From Myotis daubentonii (lineage: Eukaryota; Chordata; Mammalia; Chiroptera; Vespertilionidae): a stretch of DNA of 64,000 bases. The translations under genes were made by a program, and so were the position numbers. Below the pieces are notes generated by a model. The model searched no databases. It was not told where the DNA came from and saw nothing but the letters and a program-made list of their open reading frames with translations. Location: positions 41,605,341 to 41,669,340 of the forward strand of contig NC_081844.1 of NCBI RefSeq assembly GCF_963259705.1, read 5' to 3'. Shown here piece after piece: positions 11,052-22,299 of the stretch. Within the stretch, counting starts at the first letter, position 1; each line of letters opens with the position of its first letter.

Positions 11052-11636
11052 CATAAGTAAATATTTTTCTTATTAAGATTAGCTTGGCAGTTTCCAAGAG
11101 ATAAAAATATTACCATGAGTTATATGGCAGCCTTATAATGTGCTAAATTAACCTAACTTTTGATTTGTACTTAGAAATAGAGTAATCTAAGGACTTCAGA
11201 ATTTTCCCAAGGATATAGCTAGATTAAAAAAAAAACTGTTTCGAATATGCCAAAAAGCAGCCCAACGTAGTGATAGACTAGTAATTTATACCTCAGTGAC
11301 AATGGCAAATGCCTAACTGCTATGAAATTGTTAGTGATTTTGTACAATAAATTCTGATGTTTGAATCAAATCTAAGATTAATATGCAGTCTGGTTCATAG
11401 TACACAATTTTTTATATGTCAACAACCTCAATATGCTTGGTATAAAAATAGTAGATATAAAGGAATCATCAAAGACATGTCGGCAATATAAGAATTCAAT
11501 TACATTAGATATTTTATTTTTAAAATTCAATATTTAAGCTGTTAATACTTTTTATTAAAGCAAAATTTTCATATATTTACAAATATCAGATTACTGAAAA
11601 CTTGAAGTCACAGTTTAATCCAATTTTATTCTCTCA
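11052..11636. other. AT-rich unique sequence, no feature seen
   Basis: No repeat family or gene is recognised. Confidence 0.5.
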
Positions 11637-11957
11637 CTAGAGGCCCAGTGCACAAAAATTTGTGCACTCAGGGGAGTACCTCAGCCCGGCCTGTGCCCTC
11701 TCCCAGTCTGGGACCCCTCGGGGGATGTCCACCTGCTGGCTTACACCCACTCCCCGGGGGATCGGGCCTCAGCTGGCAGTCAGACATCCCTCTGGCAGCC
11801 CAGGAGCCCTCAGAGATGTCCACTTGCCAGTGGGGAGCAGGCCTAAGCTGCATTCAGACATCCTTAGTGCTGCTGAGGAGGCGGGAGAGTCTCCTGGCAC
11901 CACCGCAGTGCTGGCAGCTGGCAGCCTGGCTTGTGGCTGAGCAGAGCTCCCCCTGTG

Positions 11958-11971
11958 TGTGCCCCTGGTGG
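11958..11971 (-). promoter_or_regulatory. CTCF-core-like motif inside composite Helitron copy 2
   Basis: The reverse strand reads CCACCAGGGGCACA, one base short in the G run compared with the sites at 40076 and 45231. Sequence match only. Confidence 0.4.
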
Positions 11972-12104
11972 TCAGTGTGTGTCATAGTGACCAGTCATTC
12001 CCAGTCGTTCTGCTGTTAGGGTCAATTTGCATATTACCCTTTTCTTATATAGGATAGAGGCCTGGTGCACGGGTGGGGGCCGGCTGGTTTGCTCTGAAGG
12101 GTGT

Positions 12105-12505
12105 CCCGGGTCAGGGTGGGGGTCCCGCTTGGGTGCCTGGCCAGCCTGGGTGAGGGGCTGAAGGCTGTTTGCAGGCTGACCACAGCCCCTTCAGGTGAGG
12201 GGTCCCCCCAGGGGTGCCTGGCCAGCCTGGGTGAGGGGCTAATGGCTGTTTGTAAGCTGGTCACACCCTCTTGAGGGTAGGGTGGGGGTTTCCTGCTGGG
12301 ATGCCTGTCCAGCCTTGGTGAGGGGCTGATGGCTGTTTGCAGGCTGGCCACAACCCCTTTGGAGGGGGAAGGGGTTCCCACTGGCATGCCTGGCCAGCCT
12401 GGGTGAGGGGCTGATGGCTGTTTGCAGGCTCGTCACAGCCCCTTCAGGGTGGAGGGGTCCCACTGGGGTGCCTGGCCAGCCTGGGTGAGGGGCTGATGGC
12501 CGTTT
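12105..12505. repeat. Minisatellite with a unit of about 80 bp, five units, in the 5' module of composite Helitron copy 2
   Basis: Each unit holds GTGCCTGGCCAGCCTGGGTG or a variant, then AGGGGCTGATGGCTGTTTGC. Copy 1 has one such unit and copy 3 has four. Confidence 0.85.
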
Positions 12506-12863
12506 TCAGGCTGGCCACGCCCACGGGATGGAAGCAGGTATCTGGGATTTATTTAACTTCTATAATTGAAATTTTGTAGCCTTGAGCGGAGCTCAGTGCT
12601 GGCAGTGCAGGCGGGAAGCTTGGCTTCCTCCATCGCTGGGGGCAATGCAAGCGTCCTGCTGGCTCCAGCTCCGTGGCCGCAGCCATCTTTGTGATGGACT
12701 GACAGAGTGAGGAGTGACAGTTAATTTGCATATTATTCTTTTATTAGCTAGGATTTTATAAGTATAAATGACATCAGGGTAGAGATTTAGGTGTGAGAAT
12801 GGAGTACCCTTGATGTTTCACACTCTACTCTTCTTCCCTTTCTCCCTTCCAAATCTTCTAAGC

Positions 12864-13076
12864 CAGCGGTTCTCAACCTGTGGGTCGCAACCCTTTTGGG
12901 GGTCAAACGACCCTTACACAGGGGTCGCCTAAGACCATCCTGCATATCAGATATTTACATTAAGATTCATAACAGTAACATCATTACAGTTATGAAGTAG
13001 CAATGAAAATAATTTTATGGTTGGGGTCACAACATGAGGAACTGTATTTAAAGGGCCAGAAGGTTGAGAACCACTG
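12864..13076 (+). mobile_element. SPIN-like hAT MITE (213 bp)
   Basis: Terminal inverted repeats are CAGCGGTTCTCAACCT on the left and CAGTGGTTCTCAACCT on the reverse of the right. The interior contains ACAGTTCCTCATGTTGTG, TTACAGTTATGAAGTAGCAA and GGTCGCCTAAGACCATC, which I recognise as SPIN (Space Invaders) sequence. SPIN is a family known from horizontal transfer among tetrapods. The left flank TTCTAAGC resembles the SPIN target preference. The right flank CAAGCTGA does not repeat it, so the duplication is lost or the edge has changed. Confidence 0.82.
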
Positions 13077-13326
13077 CAAGCTGAGATATATGAATATTTG
13101 AAGAATGCATTCTCCCCATATGGAGCTAAATGCTTAGATGGGTAGAGCAGTGTTCCTGTTCACTGTAGTTTTATTTATGCATGTCTGGGGCATTTCCAGA
13201 TTGTTTACCTCATTCTCCTTATTGTTCAACCACTCTTTCATCCTTATTCAAGGCCAGTAAATATCAGGTAGATCAGAGTAGAAAGAGAATAGATTATTTT
13301 AAAAATGTAAATAACATTTTTATTTT

Positions 13327-13560
13327 TATTTTTTATTTTATTTTTTTAAAATATATTTTATTGATTTTTTTACAGAGAGAAAGGGAGAGAGATAGAGAGT
13401 CAGAAACATCGATGAGAGAGAAACATCGATCAGCTGCCTCCTGCACATCCCCCACTGGAGATGTGCCCGCAACCCAGGTACATGCCCTTGACCGGAATGG
13501 AACCTGGGACCTTTCAGTCCTCAGGCCGACGCTCTATCCACTGAGCCAAACCGGTTTTGG
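13327..13560 (-). mobile_element. Ves SINE
   Basis: The reverse strand shows AACCGGTTTGGCTCAGTGG, the tRNA-like head, ACATCGATGAGAGAG and GATCAGCTGCC. The repeats ACATTTTTATTTTT on both sides are the probable target duplication. The copy is close to the young Ves consensus. Confidence 0.92.
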
Positions 13561-13564
13561 CACA

Positions 13565-14090
13565 TTTTTATTTTTAAATTACAGTTGACATATTATATAT
13601 TGTTAGTTTTCACTGTACTCCCCAGTGATTCGACATTATATAACTTACTAAGTGATCATCCCAATAAATCTCATTAGATCATTATTAGATGGGAGGGGTT
13701 AGGGATATTGGTGAAAAAGAGGATGGAATTAAGAAGTACAGATTGTTCCTACTCAGTGGTTGAGTATGGACCTATGAACCAGGAGGTCACAGTTCAATTC
13801 CTGGTCAGGGCACATGCCCGTGTTGCTGGCACGATTCCCAGTGGGGAGTATGCAGGAGGCAGCCAGTCAATGATTCTTTCTAATCATTGATGCTTCTATC
13901 TCTCTCTCTCCCTTTGTCTCTGAAATTCATCAATAAAAAATATATTTTTAAAAAGTACAGGTTGGTTGTTAAAGAATAGTCATGGGGATGTAAAGTACAG
14001 CATAGGGAATATAGTCAATAATATTCTACGAACTGTATGGTGTCAGAGGATAGCTTTCTTAAATGTACTTTTGTACTTTTTAATTTTCAA
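13565..14090 (+). mobile_element. L1 fragment interrupted by a Ves SINE
   Basis: Before the SINE: ttacagttgacatattatat, cactgtactccccagtgatt, gtgatcatcccaataaatct. After it: tcatggggatgtaaagtaca, gcatagggaatatagtcaat. These are common phrases of old mammalian L1 3' regions. They are continuous across the Ves insertion. Confidence 0.65.
13742..13940 (+). mobile_element. Ves SINE, older type
   Basis: Shows CTCAGTGGTTGAGTATGGAC, GTTCAATTCCTGGTCAGGGC, GGAGGCAGCCAGTCAATGAT and an A-rich tail. The flanks share AAGTACAG. Confidence 0.85.
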
Positions 14091-15077
14091 CCTGAATGGT
14101 TGGTACTAGCTGTGATTGTTACAGAGTTGTACTTCAAAGTTCTTCTCTCTTCTTTGTTGTGTCTCTAATATCATATGTAACCTTCCTTTCAGTTGCCCTT
14201 CAGTAATTACTGAGATTTCACCCCTGTCTTGGTATCTGCAGGGACGTCTGAAAATTTTACATGCAGACCACCTTCAATTACAGAACTCAATTTTCCTTTG
14301 TTAGAGACTCTCCTTAGGTGGTCCTAATCATGAAGCCCTGCTCCTTAGAGCTTTCTTTTTTGTGTGCTTTTTTCTCTGTAAGAACACTTTACAGGGGTCA
14401 TGATAGCAATGGTCTGTAACATTTCTTTGAGATTTCCCTGCTCTGTTGTGCTAATTTGGCACTTTCTCCCCTTTTATAATAGACTACTGTGGTCCTGTTT
14501 TTCAATTAGAGTTTTCTGATTAATTCGTCATGATTTATAGCATCTTTATCTCTTCGAGGAATCTGATTCAGTTAACCTATAGTAACCTCAATTTTGTACA
14601 CAACATAAGTAATGTGTTCTTTACTTCTACCTTTTAATACAGTCATGCTTAGATGATCTTTTCCTGGTAACCTTAGGGAACTTTAAAGGAAGATTTAGGT
14701 AAAACACTGTAAGAGCAGAAAACTAATTGGAATCTCAATAAAAAATTAATTGCCATATCCTACAACAAATAAAGAGGTCAAACAAATCTTCAATGTATTT
14801 TGTCAGCAGTACATTTGCATTAGAAAAGATCAATAGAATGTAATATAACAAACTAATTTAGAAAGGTTAAGTTGATTTGTTAACCCCTATATTACCATTT
14901 GGGTTGGTGATGCTGATAGAACTAAAACTGGATTTCCCATATTGGTGTTATTCCTGCTCTGAAATGGATGGTTTCCTAGTGTTCCTTGGGTTTGTTATGG
15001 GTATACATTAAGCTATGAAAACACTTTTTCTAAACTTCCTATATGACTAGAAGCATGGAGTTCAAACAGTGGCTGTT
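14091..15077. other. AT-rich unique sequence, no feature seen
   Basis: No repeat or gene is recognised, and the frame at 14116-14304 shows no domain. Confidence 0.5.
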
Positions 15078-15146
15078 GAAGTAGTGTGTGTGTGTGTGCT
15101 TGTGTGTGTGTGCTTGTGTGTGTATGTGTTTGTGTGTGTGTGTTTC
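15078..15146. repeat. Interrupted (GT)n microsatellite
   Basis: GT runs broken by CTT and ATG changes. Confidence 0.92.
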
Positions 15147-15744
15147 TTATTTTCAACATTTGTAGACATTTATGATGCTTTTTCAACCAGAGACCAGTGA
15201 AACACCTGTCACACTCATCTCTCTTTTCTCAATCTTAGAGAAAATGCATTCATCATTAGAAAGTTGAAAGGTACTGGTTATATCTTTTATACCATCCTAG
15301 TGACTTTGCTTTTCAAATGAATGGACAACAGTGTACAGTTTTTCTATGTGGCTACAGGTTTAGAAAATTCTGGCCTTGTTTTTTTTCATTCGGCTTTGTG
15401 GGGAAAAGGGACTTATACATAAAGTAAGTTCCTGCTTCCTCAGAAACATGTTAAATGTGGCTAGCTGTTAGGTACAGAACTGTAGTTATCTGTGCATTTG
15501 TGATTTGATCACTTTTTTGTTTTTCTTTATTGGCACCAATACTTGGAAGGACCCATGTTCCACTTGAAATAATTCAAGTTGGTTGGTTGTTTATTCGTCA
15601 GAATCACTCTACTATAAAAGGAGGAAATGGATTGCAGACAGGCTGCTTAACAACTTCCTTCATATTCATTTTCCCAATTTGGTCAACATCTCCTTGCAGT
15701 ATATTTCTCATTATTAGTTTTCAACATTTTCTATAGTACTTTAT

Positions 15745-15746
<2 letters not shown>
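15147..15746. other. Unique sequence, no feature seen
   Basis: Nothing recognised on either strand. Confidence 0.5.

Positions 15747-15792
<46 letters not shown>
15747..15792. repeat. (CA)n microsatellite, about 23 units
   Basis: Uninterrupted CA run. Confidence 0.97.
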
Positions 15793-15794
<2 letters not shown>

Positions 15795-16154
15795 AAACAT
15801 GCCCAATAACATCCCAAAGAATACCATAAACTGAGCAATTTGATAGTGAGTAGGATTTTTCTCTACAAAGTTTATTACTCTTGACCATATTCACTCACAG
15901 GTCTTTTGGTATTCTTACTTATACCTGCAGAATTATCTTTTTTCCTCTGATAACCTGTGATGATTTGAAAATGTATGTGATGATGGAGGCATTTAACTGA
16001 GTGTGTATTTTTCCTAAGGCCAAATTTAAATACTTTTTCTGAGAAATCGGTTTCCAGAGGCATTATATCATTTGAGGATTTAAATCAGTCTCCCCAAATA
16101 TTTTCTCTCCTGAGCATCACCATCTACCTCAGGGATCATTAAACTATTTCTGTA
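15793..16154. other. Unique sequence, no feature seen
   Basis: The small reverse frame 15875-16063 has no recognised domain. Confidence 0.45.
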
Positions 16155-16650
16155 AATGGCTTATGTATTAGTTTTCTTGTTGCTGCTATAAAATATTACC
16201 ACAAATTTAGTGGCTTAAAATAACACAATTTTGTTTTTGTCCTGTAGTCCTGGAAGTCAAAAGTTTGAATTGATCCTTACACCGAAAGTCAAGGTGTCAT
16301 CAGGGCTGGTTTCTTCTGGAGACTCTGAGGATAGAATTCATTTTTTCTTTTTTTTGCCTTTTTTGGCTTCTAGAAACCACCTGCATTTTTTGACTCAGGA
16401 TCACTGCACTCTCTTACTTCCATCCTCCCATCTCCTACTTTATCTCCTGCCTCTTCCTCATATGACCCTTGTGATTATAGGTCACCCACCTCGATAATCA
16501 CAGATAATTTCTCCATTTTAAGATCCTAAAGTCAATGACATCTGCAAAGTCCTTTTGCCATAGAAGGTCACACTCTGTGATTCTGGAGACTAGGACATGG
16601 ACATTTTTTTTGGGGGGGGGGAGGTGTTTATTTAGCCCAGCATGGCAGAT
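16155..16650 (-). mobile_element. Old LTR (MLT1-like, ERVL-MaLR) fragment
   Basis: Antisense phrases in order: ttagttttcttgttgctgct, aaatttagtggcttaaaata, tcaaggtgtcatcagggctg, cccttgtgattataggtcac, tctggagactaggacatgga. This matches the MLT1 class of solo LTRs. It ends near a G-rich run at 16612-16622. Confidence 0.65.
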
Positions 16651-17584
16651 AGTGACATTTTAAGACCTTGCAGGACAAGGTCCCTGTTACATATTCCTCT
16701 TTGTTTGTTTGTTTGTTTGTTTGTTTACAACACATTGAAATGTAAAAATTATATGTAGCTTATGGGGTTTACAAAATACATTACGGGCGAAATTTGGTCT
16801 AAAGGCTGCAGTTTATTGGTTCCAAGTCTATATAAGTCTGGTTTTTATTTCATTCTATTGATGAATGTACAGATCCTTTATTACACTACATAACTCTATC
16901 AGAGATGTTAACACAATACTTGCCACATCATGCATCAGTATAATTAGAGTGTCTTTTTTCATTCCTTTCCAACAGAAGCAACATATTTCTACAACCACAA
17001 ATTCTCAGGAACTACAGAGGTGCCTGGAAGCTATTATTTTATCCTTTTTGGATTCCATCTTGTTTGAGTATGGAACTAGCAGTTTTCAGCTGCCATTATG
17101 TAATAACAGCAATCATCTATGTCCCTTACTATTTCTAAGGAATTTTTCCTTTATCTAATCACAATCAATTGTACCAGAGATGAGGTAAATTTAATTTCCA
17201 TCCAAGGACAATGAAAACCACACTGTCCAGGGACAGCCTCCCATAATGTTGGTTTACCACTGACTTCCCGTAGTGGATCTCCTTTAGCATGGCTCTCTGA
17301 ACCTCTTCTCCACTTTAAATACTTTCCATGATGATTTAAAATATCCTTGTTGAGATTACAAGCCTGCTTTCAACATTGTTTATAGGAGCAATGTTTCATT
17401 AGAGTCCATTTTTATTAAAAAAATTTAATGTTGACATTATTAGAGTCTTTATCCTATTAATCCATTCAATTATTGTCTCTTTATAAATATTCAACAGAAG
17501 TATATTTTATACAGGAAAATAATTATTCAGCTCTATTCTGAGTTTAAAATACTAATATAAGTACGTACGACTAATAACACTTTA
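16651..17584. other. Unique AT-rich sequence with a short (TTTG)n run
   Basis: (TTTG)n lies at 16702-16726. The frame at 16865-17158 shows no domain. Confidence 0.45.
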
Positions 17585-17815
17585 GTCCTAGCTGGTTTGG
17601 CTCAGTGAATAGAGCACCAGCCTACTGACTGAAGCATCCCAGGTTTGATTCTGGTTAAGAGCATCTGCTTAGGTTACAGGCTCAATTCCCAGTAGGGTGT
17701 ATGCAGGAGGCAGCCAATCAATGATTCTCTCTCACATTGATGTTTCTTTCTCTCCCTTCCTCTTTCAAAGCAATAAAAAAATATTTTTAATAAATAAATT
17801 AATAAATAAATAAAT
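17585..17815 (+). mobile_element. Ves SINE
   Basis: GTCCTAGCTGGTTTGGCTCA head, CAGGAGGCAGCCAATCAATG body, TCTCTCACATTGATGTTTC, then an A-rich and AATA-repeat tail. The flanks share a CACT...TTAG direct repeat. Confidence 0.88.
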
Positions 17816-18739
17816 ATCACTACTTTAGAAAGTACGTTGAACTTGCTCTGTGGAAGCCTCCAGAATATACATATCTACTATTGGAGGAATTATATGATAA
17901 TACTTCTCATCACACGTGATTACAGTATAAAATACAGCATCAAAATAATCATCTCCCAATTTTATCTAAAAACCTCTCAATATGACAATCTAATCCCGTG
18001 GTAATTTTTGAATCATGTTGTGAATCCTGCCCTAATACGCTTATGTATTGTTTTCAATTTAATGAATGTTAAGCTTGAAAGCTAGCAGTGAATATAAATA
18101 AGTTGGTTCTGTGAATGAGCATTTTAATTATTGGTTTTACTCTGTATGCATCCATGAAGTTAATAAAGTATTCTACTTGTCATAAAGTCTATCACAAAAG
18201 AGACTCAATGAGAAAAATATTTCATTTCTACAATTAATTCAAAGCTTACTTCCTTGCATCCCACAGATATATTTTAATTTTGTTATGTATCAATTAAAGT
18301 ATGCCAGAAATGAGAATAAAATAAGTAAGCCAGTCTCCCAATGAAGAATGTGATTTTGCAGATTTAAATATCATGGCTTCATTCCTGTTTAACTGACAGC
18401 AACTAAAATAATGCAATGTCTTTCTCTTAATCAAGCGAGGAATACAATGTTCCTTTTCCTTTATTACTCTGCAATAGTTATTTTAAATTCTGAACACTTA
18501 AGAGGAGAAAAAACCACCATCATCAATTGCACTATAAATACTTAACAGCTGCCTGCTCTACAGCCCAGATAACAGAGCCTTAATGAAGACACCGTAATTC
18601 ATGTATGTCTGCATTTTTCACAGTGCTGTACCTACCTGACTTAATGAATAGTTTATTCTGACAGGGTTAGTTTCTATTTGCAATTGTATAGGATTGTTGT
18701 GATGATGAGGGTAAAAAGAATTCTAAGGTTAAGACTCAG
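17816..18739. other. Repeat-free AT-rich block of about 0.9 kb
   Basis: No repeat family is recognised here, unlike most of the window. The 18160-18660 part has many TAAT/ATTA cores and balanced complexity. It contains no long open frame. It could be ordinary unique DNA or a conserved non-coding element. The sequence alone cannot decide. Confidence 0.35.
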
Positions 18740-18935
18740 TACTGTTTCATATACCTATGTGGCACTGAGTAATTTATTAAATCATAGTGAGACTCACTTT
18801 TCTCACTTTCACCAAAATAAGGGACAATAATAGTACCTACTTCTTGAGTTTATTTGTGAATTAAATAAGATAATGAACCTTAAACACTTTGCCCAGTGTT
18901 TGGCATATATTAGGTGCTGAGCAGTGTTGATTTTC
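18740..18935 (+). mobile_element. MIR SINE
   Basis: Contains acttttctcactttcaccaa, gacaataatagtacctactt, gtgaattaaataagataatg and tggcatatattaggtgctga, the forward MIR pattern. Confidence 0.8.
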
Positions 18936-19233
18936 TTTCCCTTGTTCAGTTTCTTTCATTTCACTGACTGGGATCAGAGACATCACTCCACCATGGTCTC
19001 TCGTCTGTAGAGTCTCTCTTTTATGGATTCTGAAACCATGACAGTTTTACCAATATGTTGTGAAGTAATTACAACTCAAGTAATTCAACTTTGTTTAAAG
19101 CAGTGGTTGCCAATGTGGGGTACATACCCTGCAAGGGGGCAATTTGATTTATAAGGGGGGGAAGTTGAGAATGAGTTATTAACAGTAAATTTTTTGTATT
19201 TCTTATGGTTCTAGGGGCCTCCTATATAGTATA

Positions 19234-19731
19234 TCCTATATAATAAAGAGGTAATATGCAAATTGACCCTCACACCCTCACATCATCACAAGATGGCCAC
19301 CTCCATGTCGTCACAAGATGGCCACCCCCACATTGTCACAAGATGGCCACCCCCACGTTGTCACAATATGGCTGGCAGGGGAGGGCAGTTGGGGGCAACC
19401 AGGCCTGCAGGGGAGGGCGTTTGGGGGTGACCAGGCCTGCAGAGGAAGGCAGTTGGGGCAATCAGGCTGGCAGGAGAGCAGTTAGGTGTCAATCAGGCCA
19501 GCAGAGGAGCAGTTAGGGGGTGATCAGGCTGGCAGGCAGAAGCGGTTAGGGGTAATCAGGCAGGCAGGCAGGTGAGTAGTTAGGAGCCAGCAGCCCCAGA
19601 TTTTGAGAGGGATGTCAGACTGCAGGGATCGGTCCTAATCTGGCAGTTGGACTTCCCCTGATTGGAGAGGGTGCAGGCTGGGCTGAGGGACAACCCCTCC
19701 AGTGCACAAATTTTGTGCACCAGGCCTCTAG
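19234..19731 (+). mobile_element. Non-autonomous HeliBat-type Helitron (498 bp)
   Basis: Starts TCCTATATAATAAAGAGG after A. Ends GTGCACCAGGCCTCTAG before T, with a GTGCACAAATTTTGTGCAC palindrome. The interior has short tandem repeats around TCACAAGATGGCCACC (19270-19360) and GGCTGGCAGG (19370-19570). Confidence 0.92.
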
Positions 19732-19744
19732 TAAATATATATTA

Positions 19745-20503
19745 CTAGGGGCCCGGTGCACGAAATTCGTGCACTGGGTGTGTGTGTGGGGGGGGAGTGT
19801 CCCTCAGCCCAGCCTGCCCCCTCTCACATACTGGGAGCCCTCAGGCGTTGACCCCCATCACCCTCCAATCACAGGATCGGCCCCTTGCCCAGGCCTGATG
19901 CCTCTGGCCTAGGCGTCCGGCCCGGGCAGTGGGGACCTGCAGTGGCAGCGGGGGGTGCTGCAATCGGCAGGCTCCGCCCCTGCCCCTGCAGGATGCCTCT
20001 GGCTGAGGCATCCGGCCCGGGCAGCGGGGACCCACAGCTGCAGCGGCCCCACGATCGTGGGCTTCGCTTTAGGCCCAGGCAAAGGACCCCTAGCTCCTGG
20101 GACTGCCAGCTTCGACCGTGCCCAGCTCCCATCGCTGGCTCCACCCCTACTTCCTGCTATCACTGGCCAGGGCGGAAAAGGCACCTGATTCTCCGATCAT
20201 GGCTGGGGGGCAGGGCAAAGGCGGCCCCAGGGCCGCCTTTGCCCTGCCCCCCAGCTCTTAGCTCCCCCCTGGGTTTCCAATCACTGTCAGTGGCAGGGGG
20301 CTTCTTCCTGCTTTCCCTTTCGCCTCCCTGCATTGTGCCGACATATGCAAATTAACCGCCATCTTGTTGGCAGTTAACTGCCAATCTTAGTTGGCAGTTA
20401 ACTGCCAATCTTAGTTGGCAGTTAATTTGCATATAGCCCTGATTAGCCAATGAAAAGGGTAGCTCGTACGCCAATTACCATTTTTCTCTTTTATTAGTGT
20501 TGA
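19745..20503 (-). mobile_element. Non-autonomous HeliBat-type Helitron, near-twin of 35952-36617
   Basis: The reverse strand starts TCAACACTAATAAAAGAG and ends GGGCCCCTAG, between A and T. The 3' hairpin GTGCACGAAATTCGTGCAC is perfect. It lies only 13 bp from the 3' end of the Helitron at 19234-19731, tail to tail. Compared with the twin it carries about 95 extra bases near 19940-20035, flanked by repeats of TCCGGCCCGGGCAG. Near the 5' end a 24-bp unit with TAACTGCCAATCTTAGTTGG is repeated. Confidence 0.92.
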
Positions 20504-20833
20504 TGACATATTTATGCATTTCAGTTCTCTATATGTTTTGAAATTTTGCTATTTTTTCATATCACTTCATATTATTTTTTAAAACAATTTCTTAGTGATT
20601 TCTTCCTCAGTCCTTCAACTGTCCTTTCGTTCTTTTATTTTTCTCTTTCATGGATGCGATGTTCTTTGGAAACTTGTTTAGACCAAGTTAATGGCCTTTT
20701 AGGCTTCCTCCATGTGAATAGGAGTTCACTATTTGAATAATAAGAATTATATGTCATGGGGGAGGGTATCAGGATTTTAGAGATGCTTAGGTGAGGCATG
20801 GCCAAAAAAAGGTTGGGAACCACTGGTTTAAAG

Positions 20834-21278
20834 GTTCTTTGGAGACTCTTCCATCACACAAAACATGCCTCCTACAAAATCCTATCTTTAGCTGAAGCCA
20901 CTCAACTATCTTTTTACTTTAACATGTGTACCTCATGCAGCAGGCAGTGTGCTAAGTATAAAATGGGGTTAACTCAAGGTCGTAAAAACCACATGGGAAA
21001 ATGGCACAGTATATAAAAGAGACATTTGTGTCATTGCTACTTCATTGTTTTGATCTTTGCAATTTCTTAAGTGTCTAATAGTCTTTAAATCTCCCCAGCG
21101 CTAGTCACCTTCCACACCTTTTTCACTCACAATATAAACCATAGTATGACTTATTTTACTAAAATAAAAGCCCTCCCTTTATCATCCACTATCACTCCAT
21201 TTTTACCTACACTATTTTCTTCTTTTTTTTCCTCATGGCAAAAATGTATTTCCTGTTCATGTCCAACTGCTTTGGTAA
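20834..21278. other. Unique sequence, no feature seen
   Basis: Nothing recognised. The last bases (GGTAA) form the Helitron target. Confidence 0.45.
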
Positions 21279-21758
21279 TCCTATATAATAAAAGCCTAAT
21301 ATGCAAATTGTCCCTTTGACTGAGAATTCAACCGAGAGTTCAATCACTCACTATGATGTGTGCTGACCACCAGGGGGTGGCGCAGAACATGGCGGGCATT
21401 GACTAGGTGGCACTAGCAACAGGTGGCAGTGGAGGCGCTGCCAGCCATGATGGGCCCCGACAAGAGCGGCAAGATGGTGGAGCAGGTGAGTAGACAGCAC
21501 CAGGCCAAGGTGGTGCGAGCGGGGCCCAATTGCCCCACTGATCATCCCGCAGACAGTGATCAGCGGCGGTGGTGGGGGATGGGGCCACTGCCTGGCTCCC
21601 AGGCACTGAGGGAGCTGGGTGGGGGCCCGGTGACTCAGGCAGAGGGGGACGCACAGGGGCCTGGGAAACCTGTCCTTCCGTGCCAGATGCTCACACTTCG
21701 ATCACCAGCCAGGCCTAGGGACCGCACCCATGCACAATTTCATGCACCGGGCCTCTAG
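21279..21758 (+). mobile_element. Non-autonomous HeliBat-type Helitron (480 bp)
   Basis: Starts TCCTATATAATAAAAGCC after A. Ends ATGCACCGGGCCTCTAG before T. The interior carries TATGATGTGTGCTGACCACC, shared with the copies at 8626, 39970 and 45131, followed by GC-rich sequence with AAGATGGTGGAGCAGGTGAG. Confidence 0.92.
21367..21380 (+). promoter_or_regulatory. CTCF-core-like motif inside a Helitron
   Basis: CCACCAGGGGGTGG, continued by CGC. The core CCACCAGGGGG is intact. Sequence match only. Confidence 0.5.
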
Positions 21759-21812
21759 TAATTATATCAGTAGTCTTCCAAAGATTATTTTGTGTGCTTG
21801 CTAAAATAATTT

Positions 21813-22030
21813 TTAAAAAAATATATTTTATTGAATTTTTACAGAGAGGAAGGGAGAGGGATAGAGAGTTAGAAACATCAATGAGAGAGAAACATCAATC
21901 AGCTGCCTCCTGCACATTGCTTACTGGGGATTTTCCTGAAACCAAGGTATATGCCCTTGACCAGAATCGAACCTGGGACCCTTGAGTCCACAGGCCAACG
22001 CTCTACCCACTGAGCCAAACCGGTTAGGGC
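21813..22030 (-). mobile_element. Ves SINE
   Basis: The reverse strand starts GCCCTAACCGGTTTGGCTCA. Near-perfect direct repeats (CTAAAATAATTT left, GATAAAATAATTT right) flank it. Confidence 0.92.
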
Positions 22031-22299
22031 TTGATAAAATAATTTAATTATTTTGATTTTAACCTTTATACTAGCTTTAGTGTTGGTTCATCCACTGCTT
22101 TTCTTATGTCTCTTGATTTTTCAATATATAATATTGTTTGACTTATTCATAAAACATAAAACATTACCTACTCTAGTTACTTTTATAACTCATTCAATAA
22201 AATTTATTAAAAGTTTACTTCAAACTTGATTTTATCACCTCATATTCACATTACCTTTTTTCTTGTTTCTATAACACTAGGACACTTAACTGGATTCTT

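Larger units (their letters stand above)
11637..12753 (-). mobile_element. Composite HeliBat-type Helitron, copy 2
   Basis: Outer 3' end CTAG at 11637 and outer 5' end TCCTAGCTAATAAAAG at 12753 (reverse strand), flanked by A and T. The internal fusion lies at 12054/12055, again GCACCAGGCCTCTA joined to TCCTATATAAG. The 5' module (12055-12753) is the same as in copies 1 and 3. The 3' module (11637-12054) is different: it lacks the 46-bp minisatellite and carries the GTGGTCAGTG sequence of another Helitron lineage. The shared junction with different partners is discussed in the findings. Confidence 0.85.
19101..20825 (+). mobile_element. hAT element with a perfect 8-bp target duplication, carrying two nested Helitrons
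   Basis: Ends are CAGTGGTTGCCAA on the left and CAGTGGTTCCCAACC on the reverse of the right. GTTTAAAG is duplicated exactly at 19093-19100 and 20826-20833. Removing the Helitrons at 19234-19731 and 19745-20503 leaves about 470 bp of hAT sequence without a transposase frame. The intact outer duplication shows that the hAT landed first and the Helitrons entered later. Confidence 0.88.

Noticed and set aside
10766..11116. 116-codon reverse open frame rich in Ser/Leu
   Set aside because: It is the translated pyrimidine-rich part of a Ves-related SINE.
19211..19233. CTAGGGGCC and CCTATATAG just before the Helitron at 19234, looking like another Helitron joint
   Set aside because: There is no hairpin and no interior, and the two motifs overlap within 20 bp inside hAT sequence, so it is most likely chance or a trace too small to call.
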